Source: Stereum hirsutum FP-91666 SS1 (lineage: Eukaryota > Basidiomycota > Agaricomycetes > Russulales > Stereaceae). Taken from it: a DNA stretch of 64,000 bases. Under the pieces are notes generated by a model, which did not search any database, was not told the DNA's origin, and worked only from the letters and a program-made list of their open reading frames with translations. A program made the translations under genes and the position numbers. The stretch is from the NCBI RefSeq assembly GCF_000264905.1, contig NW_006763142.1:1104597-1168596 (forward strand), given 5' to 3'. Below, piece after piece: positions 1 through 12,482 of the stretch (position 1 is its first letter; each line of letters opens with the position of its first letter).

Positions 1-1124
1 CGGATGTGAGATCCGTTGATTGTCGGGATAGATCACGAGCGAATGGGTAGAGACGAGAAAGCAAATAAGCCGGTGTGAATGATGTCGCTAAGGTTCCTGG
101 TATACCGAGGGCCTGCGCGAATTTCTGGAAAAAGAGGGGGAAGTCACCGTGGGGGATACCAATACGGAGAAGGTCGAAGAGATCCGCCGGATAAGAGCGA
201 CGCGGAATACGAATCAACGCCATTATACAAGCGAAAATGTCGTTATCCTCCGTGGCGTGCGACAAAAAGCTGGAAATGATGGGGATAGTAAGGCTGTTCC
301 GTAAAACAATCAACCTACGGGGAGCAAATTGAGCATTAGTCAAGATCGTACAAGGGATTACGAACTCGTTAAAATCGTCGTCCAATTCCACTACAGCCGC
401 CAATAAATTAATGATAGTGGTTCTCCCGTTGGCGAAGTCATTTGCAAGAAATATCGAGCGATTCGGCTCATCCCAGAGCTTTTGAACCAAAGGAGGATGA
501 GTTTAAGGCATGCCTGACCTGGCGATAGTACGGAGAAACAGCACTCACGACATTCATCAATTCATTCCAGTAAGCTCTCATTGTGTTAATGAACCTCTGG
601 GTAGCTGCACTTGGAAAGCGCTTGACGCTTCTTGCCCCAACTTGTAGGATTTCGATCCATGGCATCACCGCAGATTCCCTCACCTAGAAATGGTCGGTTC
701 AGCTACTGCTACGTACCAGCAAGCATTCCGTGCTTGAAGAAGGAAACCCTCTCACCACGGTCTGTTGTTGAGATACGACTTTGGAAAGCATGCTTTCGAG
801 TAAAAAGCGAAAAATCGCCTCAGTGATGCCTTCCTCAATGAGATGCTGCCAAAAAGTGCCTTGAGAGGCGTCTGCATCCTCGACGATCATCAATATAACA
901 GTTGCAACGTCCGGGAGATCCTGTTCACGATGGTAGAAGACCGTCATTCGAAGAGGCTATGACAATAATGATAGAAACACACATACCTCCCTTTCATGTC
1001 CATACCGGTCTCTCCATCCCAAGTTGGAAACGCCAGGCGAATAAGTTAAGGCCTCCAAGTACGCGATAATTCGCGCCGGATTACCCTGGGCCAGGCGGGT
1101 CCAGTAGACGGGGCCCTTCGTCAT
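1..1124 (-). CDS. MYND-family protein A, 3' part beyond window
   Basis: Partial gene running off the left edge. I place exons at 1124-987, 956-717, 683-549 and 478 to the edge; the first three are each a multiple of three and the fourth stays open to base 1. The start is the ATG at 1124 (MTKGPVYW). The protein matches block by block the complete paralogue at 1767-3768: YW...NPARI near the start, an EGITEAIFRFLL block, FPSAATQRF, then TIPIISSFLSHATED. In that paralogue a C-terminal MYND zinc finger follows; here it would lie outside the window. MYND fingers generally mediate protein-protein contacts, and the long helical N-terminal part is typical of a large agaricomycete family of unknown role. 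No function can be given beyond that. Confidence 0.75.
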
Positions 1125-1766
1125 TGCAGCTACTAGCAAACCTTCAAAAATCAGCTTGGCTTTCGCCTACGGGATAGCGTAAACTCGAGCTACTGACAGC
1201 TGAAGCAAATAATGTAGAGATGAAGGAAGAGAGAAAGAAAGGGTGGAGACAATGTCGCCGCGGCGGTCTGACATTTCAAGGTCGAATGTTTCAGGTGACA
1301 CCCGGGAAACTCCGAAGATAGCATTTGCCACTCAATTCATTCGTGTGGCAATCTAGCGGCAAAGCTACAGCTAGCTGAGTGGTCTAATGTTCTAACTTGG
1401 TACGGCTAACAAATGGAATATACCGCCAGAGCGATATGGTACCTGCTACACTGTCGCCTTCATAAGGGCGAGGCTCCCTTTAGGCGAGCCGAAAAGTCCT
1501 CACCGGGATGGGAGATGGTATTCTTCTACAGAATACAAAGTCAGATCATCGAAACCCAAAAAGCGCGATAATCTTAACAGCATAAACACGTACTTAACAC
1601 ATTCTCGCTTGCCAATCACCTACCAATCTTACCGCCTCCTCACCGTCCTCGACCTCGCAGACTCTGTGAAGAGTTCCCAGCTGACGATGTAGCTTCCAGA
1701 CTCGACAGGAGCCGTGTATAGTACCAATGACCAGTGTGTATTACTGGCTACATGCGCCAATGTGAA
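1125..1766. other. Intergenic, no gene seen
   Basis: Separates the start of MYND gene A from the stop of MYND gene B. No open frame with homology, RNA gene or repeat was recognised; it presumably holds the promoter of A and the 3' end of B. Confidence 0.5.
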
Positions 1767-3768
1767 CTAGTTTTCGCACTCCGGAGGATTAAATAAACCT
1801 GGGTCCAGTTCCGGGAAGCGAAGCGGAAATCGTTCCGGTGGGGATATATAATCGACTCTTTTGTCATCTGAGCTGGAATGGAGAGCGCGCCGCAGCCTCC
1901 CGTCTTTGAACCCACAAAGCATGCGATGTTCGGCCCAGTCCCTAAAGCCACAAGGTGGATCATCAGCATGTCAGCGGGTTTTTAGAGGAGACGACGCGCG
2001 CGAGAAAGGGAAACGAGCCGCATACTCAGTCTGACACTCCACGCCACAATATTCCACCGTCCCACATGCCGCACATCGTTTTCTTCTTTTCTGTCCACAG
2101 CCTCTCCTCATACACGTGCCGTCTATATGTGACGTCCAGCACAACCCATCCGCGACGATCCAGGCGGACAATATATCCGAGACGCTAGAACTTTTGGGAT
2201 GAGCTCCGATCCATTCGTAAAGGACTCTATTGGAGGTGAAAGGAAGGTTGAGACAGGCTCGGACCAGAAGAGGACGGGGGAAGTGACGACGGAGAGAGGA
2301 TAGGAGCGAGGGTGATGCTCGAGATGCAGCGTAGATCTTCTGTAAAATGGCCGCCACTAAACCTGAGAAAGTCGAACCAGTCATCTATCACAACACTTCT
2401 ACACACAAAAAAACGGGTTGCGGAAGTCTGACTTACATGGCATCTCCGCAATTTTGTCCGATTTTTGAAGGAGAACAGTCTCGAGAGCATCGAATATGCC
2501 CGCCCGGAGAAGGCCCTTGACAAAGGCTACCATTTCTTCCGGGCTCTCCGCTCCCGCCTGGAAGAGACATTGCCCTATGAAGCCTAGGGCCGGAGTGACA
2601 AGCAGGTCTGTATCGAACCCGCGACACGATGTCGTGTCCGCTTCATCACTCTGCGCCACAACATCACAAAAGTGGCAGAGCAGTGCCTTTGAACGGAGCA
2701 ACGTGTGAATAAATTCCCGTTCAAGCCGCCCCTCACACCATTTCGGAAGCATCGAAAGTCCGAGGATGAAGTTACTCAAGAGGAGTTGTAACGTTGCTGG
2801 TCGGGTACGGAGAAGTCGGGCGAGGGATGAGAGCAAGGTAGACGGTGAGCCATCCTGAACACCAAGAAGCATGTGTTGGAGGAAATAAGTAGGTTCCCTG
2901 CGAAGGAGGAAGTTAAGTGCGACGAGAAAATCCAAGGAATCATCGAGTTCCGTCGAATAGATCAGGTATCGAGTGATGAGGGGGACGGTGAGGTCGTCAG
3001 GGTCATGGACAATGCTGATGAAAGTTTCGTCATAGCCCATGATGCCCTTGACGAGCTGCGCGACCGATTGTCGTTCCTCAACGGACGTGAGGTACGGACG
3101 CAAACTACGCTGCGGGTCGTAGAATAACTGTGGCGCACACGAAAAAATATTGAGTCATACTATGTACTCCCGGCGAGTATCGAAGATATCAGTAGATGCG
3201 TACCCTGGTAATGATCTTGGTCCAGGAATCCTTTATCTCAGATACGAACCTATCATTGGCTGGCCCAGGCAAGTACTCGAGGTTTTGTCCCCCTTGCGAC
3301 AATATATTTACGAAGGGCCAATATGTAGACGGGAGAGTCTACGCACGTCGTTCATTTTCCCAGTGTATTGCACGGTGGATATCATGCATACCTGATCATC
3401 TTGATACGATTCGTCATCGGGGCACCTCCATAGACAACCGCAAAGTGCCTTCGTGATTCCCACATTCAAAAGACGGTGCCATCGTATCCCGGTCTCAGCA
3501 GCAGCGCAAGTAGAGAGTGCGCCTAAAACCTGCTGAAATCCCTGGTAACACGATGAAGGGTATAAACCAAAAAACAGTAGCATCAAATTGGGCTTATTTG
3601 ATTACGGTTATACACATATGTGCGCACCGTAGAATCGTCACCGAACCTCGTCCTCGGATCCCTTTGTGCAGCCCACATCCAATCGAGCAGGGCTACGATC
3701 CGCTCAGGGTTTGTGTCGATGACCCGCAGCCAGTAGCCCTGTGTGTTTATATTTCTTCGACTGTTCAT
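1767..3768 (-). CDS. MYND zinc-finger protein B
   Basis: Complete gene of six exons (3768-3628, 3541-3392, 3338-3204, 3127-2437, 2362-2026, 1941-1767), 1629 nt, 542 residues. The start is the ATG at 3768 (MNSRRNIN); upstream in-frame codons lack an ATG. The C-terminus carries a clear MYND finger: CMRRGC, then CAACGTVEYCGVECQ, and after the last intron DWAEHRMLCG with the closing His and Cys. The rest is helical and unannotated. MYND fingers bind proline-rich partner motifs, and in fungi such proteins include development-linked regulators, but nothing here fixes a target. It lies in tandem with gene A in the same orientation; gene C at 10094 is a further paralogue. Confidence 0.85.
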
Positions 3769-4409
3769 ATCGTCATAGAACTGGGAGTATCTGAAGTCGA
3801 GGGCTAGGAGTATCCTGTAGCGAAAAGGAGAAAAGTGAAGAGTGGCAAAGCTTAGAGTGGCGAAGACCGTCGGGTCGAAGGAAATCACATCACGTGTTCA
3901 GCGCGTATGTGACAACTCCCGAAGGTGTGGCACTCCGGAGTCTCCTAGCTCCTCGCCACAAAGAGCTAGCTGCCTTCTACTGTCGAGCTCGTCAGACTCA
4001 GAATAGAGCGTTTTTGTTGTCGAGTGCGAGAGCTGTTGCGCTAGTAGAGCTGTCGAGGTCACCAGAGATATGTTATGGAGCGAGCCTAACAGCACAGGAC
4101 ACAGTGCTTTATACACATCTCAGTGGTCAAAAATGTGTTTGCAATTTTTTTCGGAGGGGACAGGACCCTTAACCATGATACGTGAGTTGTACGTGAGGCA
4201 TCCCGAAGAACAATGTCGTCATGGCGCCAACGAACCGCTTGTGCCGACTTACTCTGTCGCTGTCGCAGCGACAGCTATTTGGCCTGGTTGCGGAAACGCT
4301 CTGATGAAAAATGTATCCTACCATACGACTGATTAATAGTACATGTACAAGCATAAAAACTCATCGACATCCTCCGCGAAGTCCGCGAGGCGCAGCACTA
4401 CACTATCTC
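3769..4409. other. Intergenic, no gene seen
   Basis: Lies between the start of MYND gene B and the 3' end of the tricalbin-like gene. Only short, unrelated open frames occur. Confidence 0.5.
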
Positions 4410-7400
4410 TCAAGCCTCCGATGCGACCGTCGCTGCGCATTTGAAGACAATCGTCAGTCATGACAGAAAATGGAACAAAACAAAACAGAACTCACGTTGC
4501 CTCGTCGTATCCCCCGTCAACTTTTTCTTAAGCTTACTCGCCTTCTCCTGCACCCCATGCTTCATCCACACCACCGTCCTCGCCGGCGCAAACTGCATCG
4601 TCCCCCTATGCCGACTCCTCAACTGCCTCTCATGCTCCCTCTTCAGCTCCCTCTCCTCTAAACTGCCCCCACTATTCCCATCCGAATCCACCGTTTTCGC
4701 CCTCTGCAACTTCTCCGCTCTAGCAGCCTGTCCCTCCACATGATCATACGTCTCATACGTATGTCTATCCGTCTGCGGTCGCCCAGGGCTGAACATGTAC
4801 TTCTCGTGATCCGTATCCAGCCCAGAGTCGACTTTAACGTTCACGACGAGCACGCCGATCTGCTTGTAGTTGTGCGTCTTCGCCGTTTGGTCGTTGATGT
4901 AGTTCTGGCGGAGGACTTTCAGCGAGGTACCGTGCGAAGCCCCAGGAACGAGTACGGGGATCCGGACGGTCTTCTCGACGTCGTCTTCGATGTCGCAAAG
5001 CCAAAAGGGCGCAATGGCGTCTTTGCCGATCTCGAAGAGGAGGCATTGCGAATATCGGTCGTACAGCGGGAGACGGATGCCTTGCTCGACCTGCAGTGCC
5101 ACCCACCATTTAGCTATCACTCATCGCAAGCATACTTTGAATGTCGAATACGCACCTGCCATACAACAACATCAATGCCCTCAACCCTCGCATCCTTACC
5201 CGAAATCTTCGCACTACTATGCGTCGTCGAGATCGTCAACTTCTTCCCCTCGAAATCCCTTCCGCCACCCTCGCCGCCCGGTCCAGCGGCGCTCGCGTCG
5301 AGATGAACTTGCACGTCAGAAAGTACCTCGGCAGTGCCGGTCTCCCAGCCGAGAAGTTTGGGTGGTAGTTTGGCTTGAACGTTCCGGAAGAGAAGGGAGC
5401 AGTTTGCACGGCCGAATCCTACCAACCAATAGAAACTTTATGAGGTGGGTAGGAGTGTAGGAGAAGACGAGAAGGACGTACCGACACCTTCCATCAGAGA
5501 CCACGTCTGCTTAACGGACGAAGACTTTTCGAAGACGTCTGACAGACGAAGAGATATGACACCAAGGATCGGGTCCTTCTCACGTACTCTACACGGAGTT
5601 GAAAAGCCGTTAGTCAAGGTCGTACGAATAAAACGACAATCAAGCGACGCACCTTGAATCCCGCACAACGAACCTTACCACCGTCGTCCTCCAGTCCCGA
5701 ATGAAAAGCTCGTGCTTGGCTTCCTGCACGCGAAAGACGTCAACTTAGAACGGGCACGTACCAGGTAAACGGCGTTGACAAAGAGAGAACTCACAAAGAA
5801 CGGATACGTCGTGTAGGGCTTAACACGGGTCTTGTAAACCATCTCATCGTTGACGATGTACTCCACATACCCCGACGGCAGATTCTGCGCCTCCTCCGCC
5901 AACCTCGACGTATCCTGACCCGCCTGCCCCTCCCTATTACTCCCCGAACTACCCTTCAGATTCTGGCGCTCTATTCACAGACATTCCAAACATCAGCCTA
6001 TCATTCCAGCGATAGGTGGGCAAGAGGACAAACGTACCAAGCTCCATGATCTGATGCACCGTCAAGCTCAAAATTCCACTAACGCACTCCTCATCTGGCT
6101 TCGTGTTGAAGACATCCTTCGGCGGATCCTTCTCCGCAATCTCCTTCTCGACTTCCTTCTCCTTCTTCTCCAACTTCCTGTCCTCGCGCGTCGTAGCTTC
6201 CGCGATAGGCTTCAGAGCCTGTTTCGGCTCGGGCTTGCGTTGTGCGAACTCGAGCTTCGTGAAATATCCGATAGACCAATGAAGCGTTCCGGGCATGTCG
6301 TTCGCTAAAATAAATAAAGTTAATCAACAAAACATGGAATCATCGAATGGAATGGAGGAAGAAACGCACCATCCTCAAATCCCCTCAGCTTATCAGTCCT
6401 TTGGCTCCACTGATTCGCATTCTCAGCCTTCATCAACTCCTCCACCGGGACCGAAACCCTCCCAATCAAATCATCCGCGCTCCTCTTGTCCGAATCCCAA
6501 AGCTGGAGGGACAGCTCTTCTTTCGCGTTCTTCTCCGATTCGGACACCAAGATCGCGAGCGTCTCTATTCACACGGCCACCACAACTCGTTAGTACGCCA
6601 AGTACGGACAGGCGAGAGGGGTGGAGACAAAACGGACCTTCGTAAACCGGATTCAAGTCTCCCAGAATGATCCTCGTGGAATACAATGGCTTTCCGAACT
6701 TAGCGTACGCAACGACGATGTACGGATCGGACAGTCCGTTCGAGTCTTGAGCAGAAAGGTCCTCGGCGTAATGGATCGTGATGAGGAACACGCCCGTCGC
6801 GAGTGTATCTGTGGTCCCCAGAATTTAGGATACTCAAAAATCACACAAAAAAGTGAAGACCGGGAACGAGGTGGAGGGCTGAGTGACGGTGAAGAAAACC
6901 GGGAACGTACCAGCCTCAGCCGCAGGCCCACTGAGCATATCCTGCAAATTAAGCGTCAACGACTTCGGAGCGACGAACTCGGCCGTGGCCGCCTTGATCG
7001 CCATCTTCGTGAACGTCGAGATGAGCGGGAGATCCATCACATTTGGGAGGGCCTGTGCATCCACAGAAGGAGTAACGTTTAGCACTGCCGCAGAAGTGCA
7101 GTTGGAGAAGGACAGAGGTGCAGTGAGAGAAGGACGTACCTTCGCCATCGGCTTCGCACTAACTTCCACGCCGGGCACACCCATGAGCGAGACAGTCAAG
7201 TTCCTCACGAATGGATATTCAGGGATGAACTGAATGCGCATGCGAATGGTTCCGACGACCTTCTCCACTTGGATCCAGACGGCTATATGTCACAGAGTAA
7301 AACGACGCGTGAGTTCATAGGACTTGATAGTTGATCAAATAATGAGCGGTGGTTAGAGGAAGGAACTTACGAATGGGGATGTGCATCCAGTCGTAGACAC

Positions 7401-9274
7401 CGAGGAAGAGTTCGAAGAGAAGACTGTAATATGCATCAGTTAGTGCGCAAATGCAAAATATGAGAGGGAACTGACTGGATATTACTCGTCATCAACGTCT
7501 TTCCCTGTCCCGGCTTCGCGAGGTACGAGAACGAGACTTCGTAGTTCTACGTCCCCCAATCAGCATCCAAAACACACTCAAATAAAATGAAGCGGTAATA
7601 ATACTCACGACATAATCACCCATCGCCTCCTCCTTTTTGACACCGTCAACAGCAGCAGCATCAGCAGAACCTTCCGGCTTCTCAACCATAGGTCCATTAC
7701 CATCGCCTTGGGAAGGAACAGCGGTATTAGCGCCTTCACCGCCGTTCATCCATGCGTCGCGGGGGTATTCGCGGTCGATTGGCTGATCTGGGAGTGCACG
7801 CCTAACAACCAGCGAGAGAAAAAAACAAGAATGAATAGGGTAGTCAGTAAGGTGAACTAAAGTGAGATGTGAGATGTGAGATGTGAGATGACTTACATGC
7901 TAATGATACGGAACGGGTTTGTTCCCTGTCCTATATCGGAAATCTTGATGGCCTCGACGAATCCAGGGAGGGACTGCTGCATAATATCTTCTACCATATC
8001 GACAACGGGCATAAACATATCCGAGTTCTAAGAAGTCACGAAGCGACCGTCCAAAACGTCAACCTTGACTGCACTATGCAATGAAAAGAAGTACGAGAGA
8101 AAAAAACTGACCACAAGACCCCAAACCACCTTCACGAATGAATTCAACCACTCCACCGACTCAGGCGTCGGCGGGGCGAATTCCTCCCCTCTCTGCCTAT
8201 GCATCTCCATCCTCACCCTCTCCATCTCCTTCTCCAACCCATTACTAACCAAACTAATAGCACTCAACACCGCGAACCCCACACTCCCAATTATCGTACT
8301 CCGCAAAAAGAACCGCCACCACCCGCTCCCGAACGCGGTGAACAGCCAGATCAGGGTCAAGCCGATGGTGAGGCCGATAGAGGCGTTGGAGAGGGAGGTG
8401 GTTAGGGGCTCGATGGAGGAGGAGATGGGTGGGGGAAAACGTTGGAGGAGGATGTTTCCGGGTCCGGATGGGTTGGGAGCGGTATTGATGGAGGAGTTTA
8501 TTGGGTGGGGTTGGTCGGTGGAGGTGGTGGAACCTGCAGTGGCGGGGGCGTTTAGAGCGGGTCCGGGGACGTCTGTGCGTGCGGGGTCTAGGGCGGCTGG
8601 GTTCAAGCCCTTTCCACCACCGGCTTCCTCAAAATCTGGTATTTGAAGGTGGAGGCGTCAGTGACGAAGCAGAGTTTTTCGCGAGGATCTCATAAGTTCA
8701 AGTAGCCGGCATTGCAAGCCAAAACCTGCCAGCAACATTATTTTGCGAGTCTTGACTAGAGTTCTGGGAAGCACGATGAAGACAGGGAGGCTCGAAGAGT
8801 TCGATGCAGTGGTATAACAGAAAGGGAGCGGTGGTAAGGCACGGCGCCACAATTCGGTGGCTCGCGTAGATGGTGCTCGCCACACCACGAGCATGAGATA
8901 GGGGCTGAATCAACATTCTCGATGAAGTCATCTTCAGACCCGTGGACCAAATTATCCCTTTCGCAGATAATAGGACGACCTCTAGGGCGTCAAATAATCA
9001 TCCCAATTTTTGCATAAGATGAGAGCACCTATCTGAGCGTGCAAGTCGCCTGTGCCTGTCTCCGTTTCCACCAAAAAAATCATGCAAAATAATACACACC
9101 TTTGAAGTCTGCATCCTTGATACGAACATCCATGCCCGTGACTGGATCCTTCACAGTCCTCTCACCCTGCTCCTTCAGCCTATCGGTAGGCTTAGATTTG
9201 TTCGCGTTCATCTTCTCCATCATCTGTCGCTTCTCCTCTGCGCCCGACGACGCATTCTGTGACTCCGAAGACAT
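4410..9274 (-). CDS. Tricalbin/mug190-like SMP and C2 domain membrane tether
   Basis: Large multi-exon gene. Exon 1 is 9274-9100 (start MSSESQNASS) and exon 2 is 8635-8112; the join restores KDADFKDFEEAG. Exon 2 encodes two adjacent hydrophobic segments (around 8330-8210), a likely ER hairpin. A synaptotagmin-like mitochondrial lipid-binding (SMP) domain follows (EWLNSFVKVVWGLVNSDM, then SLPGFVEAIKI). A C2 domain near 6790-6480 has LSAQDSNGLSDPYIVV, and further C2-like blocks lie near 6050-5120. A charged coiled segment (EKKEKEVEKEIAEK) sits near 6170. The last exon gives QPTVASEA then stop at 4410. SMP/C2 proteins of this type tether ER to plasma membrane and move lipids; S. pombe mug190 and yeast tricalbins are the nearest recognised relatives. 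Not every internal intron was resolved. Confidence 0.85.
7862..7889. repeat. Tandem GTGAGAT repeat, four copies
   Basis: Four perfect head-to-tail copies of the 7-mer GTGAGAT lie just inside an intron of the SMP/C2 gene, close to its 5' splice site on the minus strand. Simple sequence; no function is inferred. Confidence 0.9.
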
Positions 9275-10093
9275 ATTGTCGGTCGAATACACTAAGGAAA
9301 TTAATCTTGCTAGCCGTGATGAGAGTGAGGACGTCGACGTCGTGGGGGATGCGAAGAACAGGCGGGGATGTGGGAAATGCGTCCGGGCTTCGTCTCGTCC
9401 GCATATGTACCTGCCGCACTTGGGCATGCGTCATGGCTGTCGAAAGGAGCCACATAGGCACTTGATCGAACGCAGACAGCATCATCGTCCAGCCACTGAG
9501 TCCTTGCTCCTCTGCATCGCGACGTTTGCGTGGCTTTTGGCGATCTCAAAACATATCTCGGTTGTGCTCTAGCGCAGCGCTTAGGACCATAGATGTGAGA
9601 ACATAGACATGCTTTCCCAACAGACATAGACCATATGTTTTGGGGTAGTGAACACAGCGCCAGTGAGGTCATCGAGACTTGAACAAGGACGCCAGAAGAG
9701 GAATGTTTCTGAGCAAATCCGGACGACAGCAGACAGGCACAGGTGACAGGTGGCGCCCATTGTCACTGACGCGCTTGTCACAAACGCGTGCGCCGTGACC
9801 GTACATAGTGAGTTTTCGCCCCCGGAATAAAACGCTCTGATTCTCCAAAACGCGGAATTCGTCCACAAGGTGACAATGGCATTCTTGCCTCTGGCAAGTC
9901 TAGGAGAACGTGATGAGCATCATGTGTAGAGGGCTCTCGAATATGTTCACGATTTTTGATACACGAAATATCCCCGAGTGGAAGAATCTGGATCCGCCAC
10001 TACAAAACAAATTTTCCCAGATTCTGGGTGGCGAAAATTCCCTCTTGTCAATTGGCGACGCCACAGCTGGTTGTTGCTTTGGGTTCGACCACC
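9275..10093. other. Divergent intergenic region
   Basis: Lies between the start codons of the SMP/C2 gene (minus) and MYND gene C (plus), so it should contain both promoters. Open frames here show no recognisable domain. Confidence 0.5.
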
Positions 10094-10744
10094 ATGGTGA
10101 AAAGCCAGGAATATTGGAAGAACCTGGTTAACACTGATCCTGCCCGCGTTACCTCGTACCTCAATGCCTTGACGAAATTCTCACCAGCTGCCTACAGTAG
10201 TCTACATCCTGGCAGGACGTGGACCGATAGATATGGTCATGATATGGGTGTAGGTGCAATTCCTCGGTGACTGAACCATGGGCTCGTCTTCAGTGTCATC
10301 CTGACTAATTGTACCTCCGATACTGATAGGACCAACCTTATGCTGCATCCGCTATCTCAGAGACCGTCGTGCCAGGCTCCGACCCTGTCGAAATCGCTTC
10401 TGGAACTCGATGGCAGTCCCTCGTCCGCGCGGGGATCACAGAGGCCATATTACGCTACCTCCTCACAAGCCCGCTTGAGGCTTCCTACACGCTATGCGTG
10501 GAGAATAATGAGTTCCCTACGGTAAGGACCTTTACTACATATGCAGTACTAAAATTGATTGATTTGCAGGAGCTCTCGAGCTTCAGAGCTTGGCTATGTA
10601 TACTCGAACATGGTGCTAAGATCATGGAACGCTTCCCAAGTTCTGCAAACCAAAAGTACCTGATCTCTATGACACAGAACTGGAGAAAACTGATGCAGCA
10701 TGTGAGTAGAATGCTAGTGCATCTGGCCGCGTTTGCCTGCCATT

Positions 10745-10858
10745 AACGTTGCAGCGTTGCTCCGTCAAAACACGGAGAAGCGTTGCAGCCCCTGAGCTTC
10801 CCGACGGCTTTCGTGTGCAGCGTTTCTCTGCTGTTTGGCTGGACAACGCTGCAACGTT
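10745..10858. mobile_element. Small inverted-repeat element (MITE-like), 114 bp
   Basis: The ends are perfect 15-bp inverted repeats: AACGTTGCAGCGTTG at 10745-10759 and its reverse complement at 10844-10858. Because the outer AACGTT is itself a palindrome, it could alternatively be a 6-bp target duplication around a 9-bp terminal repeat. The interior holds a further short hairpin (CTCCGT/ACGGAG). It sits in intron 3 of MYND gene C (10702-10882); without it that intron would be a normal length for this locus. It encodes no protein. Confidence 0.6.
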
Positions 10859-12253
10859 GATGGCCGCCGAACGCGCCCTCAGCAAACGCCTGGCCCCACG
10901 AGCTTATCGCCGATTTTCACCTTCTCCGACAGCTAATACTTCATCTTGAACGATGTCTCACTACTACCATTTTCTCAGCATTGCTCTCGATCAGGCTACC
11001 CTCACCATCCCTGTCATCACACGCTTTTTCATTCACGCTACTGAGGCAGAAGACATCTTCTCATCTATATTCACACTGGTCATACTTTTTAACCACTCCG
11101 ACACGAGCATTTTCGACCGCGTCTTGTACGGCATACCAGACCATAGCTTCGACCTCTTCTTCGATCGATTGGCGCACAGTATGCCAAAGCTGGACGACGA
11201 CTCTATCCTGTTAGCAGTCCAAATGCTCGACAGCCTCTGCTTCTCCGCCTGTCGCCTTTCCCAGGAATCGAGAGAGCTCACTTCGACACATCAATTCCTA
11301 TACGCCCTCTTCCGGTTCTCTTCCCTGTTCTCCGACCTATGCTCTAGAGTCGTAGCCTCTTGTCGAGGTAGTACTAGGATGCAATCTGGCCAAACTGTTG
11401 GAGATGACGTGGCTGCTCACACCGCTAGCTCTCAGACGTCGAGTCTCAACTCTGTCTCAGGTTTACGTCGACCTGAATTCGTTAACATGGTCATTCGGAC
11501 CGTGGACGGTTGTGTACTCCATGCACTTCATCACGAACCGCAAGAGGCAAAAGGATTCGTTAAGCTGTGCACACGGGCAGGCCTCATCGACATGTTCGAG
11601 AGTGTCCTTGCCTCTGAGGGACCTCTACACGCAAAAACGCCTTGTGAGTATCAACCATCCTCTCCTTCATCCTTTTATCGTGAATCTCCGCCTCCCAGGC
11701 TCAGGATTTCAGATTCACCGGCGCAGATTATGCGTGCTTTTGATTCCGGGTGGCAATGTCCAATGCGTCATCGTAGCTAACCTTTCTTGTTTTTCTATAA
11801 AAACCGTCTTTCGACCACCACAGCCACTTTCGTCATTATCTTCCACCTATTGAGTACCTTCGCCTCCTCGACCTATCCCTTGCGCCCCATCTTTCGCGAC
11901 CAATTCCCCCATCCTCGCCTCACACTCGCAAGTCTCCGAATCGCCCTAGCGCCTTCTCCTCAACTTCGTGAATGTCTCAACAGGCGGCCGGAACTGTTGC
12001 CCTTGATCCGCAAGGGCTGGCTGACTGTTGATTCGCACAACCAGTACGCGTTTGTCAAGTATAAGAGGAAGACGTGTGAGAAGAAGGGATGTAGGCAGAG
12101 GAGGGTGCCACGAGGTGTAGGGCTTGCAGGGCTGTTGCGTATTGTAGTGTTGACTGTCAGGTCCGGTGAGTTTCGTGCCTGCCTACATTATTCGCTACTC
12201 AATCCATCCTCCGGCACTCCATATAATCACCTGGGTGCTGTAACTTGTGCAAG

Positions 12254-12482
12254 CCAGTGTTGGCACTCGACCGGGGTCAAGTCCCCCCGACACCGGGGGT
12301 CAAGTCGACATCCGGCTGCCTCGAGCTTGCAACTTCAAAGAAATCTCCCCTGTTCTTGTTGGAGGGGCCTCATATGACGGCTCTGTAGATGTTCATATCG
12401 AGAGTTTGAGCAAAATTCGTAGATTTTTCAACTTGACCCCCCGTGTCCGGGGGACTTGACCCCGGTCGAGTGCCAACACTGG
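12254..12482. mobile_element. MITE with 52-bp terminal inverted repeats and 6-bp target duplication
   Basis: Both ends read CCAGTGTTGGCACTCGACC inward. The inverted repeats span 12254-12305 and 12431-12482 with only two mismatches in about 52 bp. The element is flanked by the direct repeat TGCAAG (12248-12253 and 12483-12488), a target-site duplication. It is 229 bp, non-coding, and lies in the last intron of MYND gene C (12166-12539), which it lengthens to 374 nt. The near-perfect ends suggest recent insertion. The superfamily cannot be assigned from this copy alone. Confidence 0.85.

Noticed and set aside
4740..5306. 188-codon plus-strand frame opposite the SMP/C2 gene
   Set aside because: Antisense shadow of a well-supported coding exon; no domain of its own.
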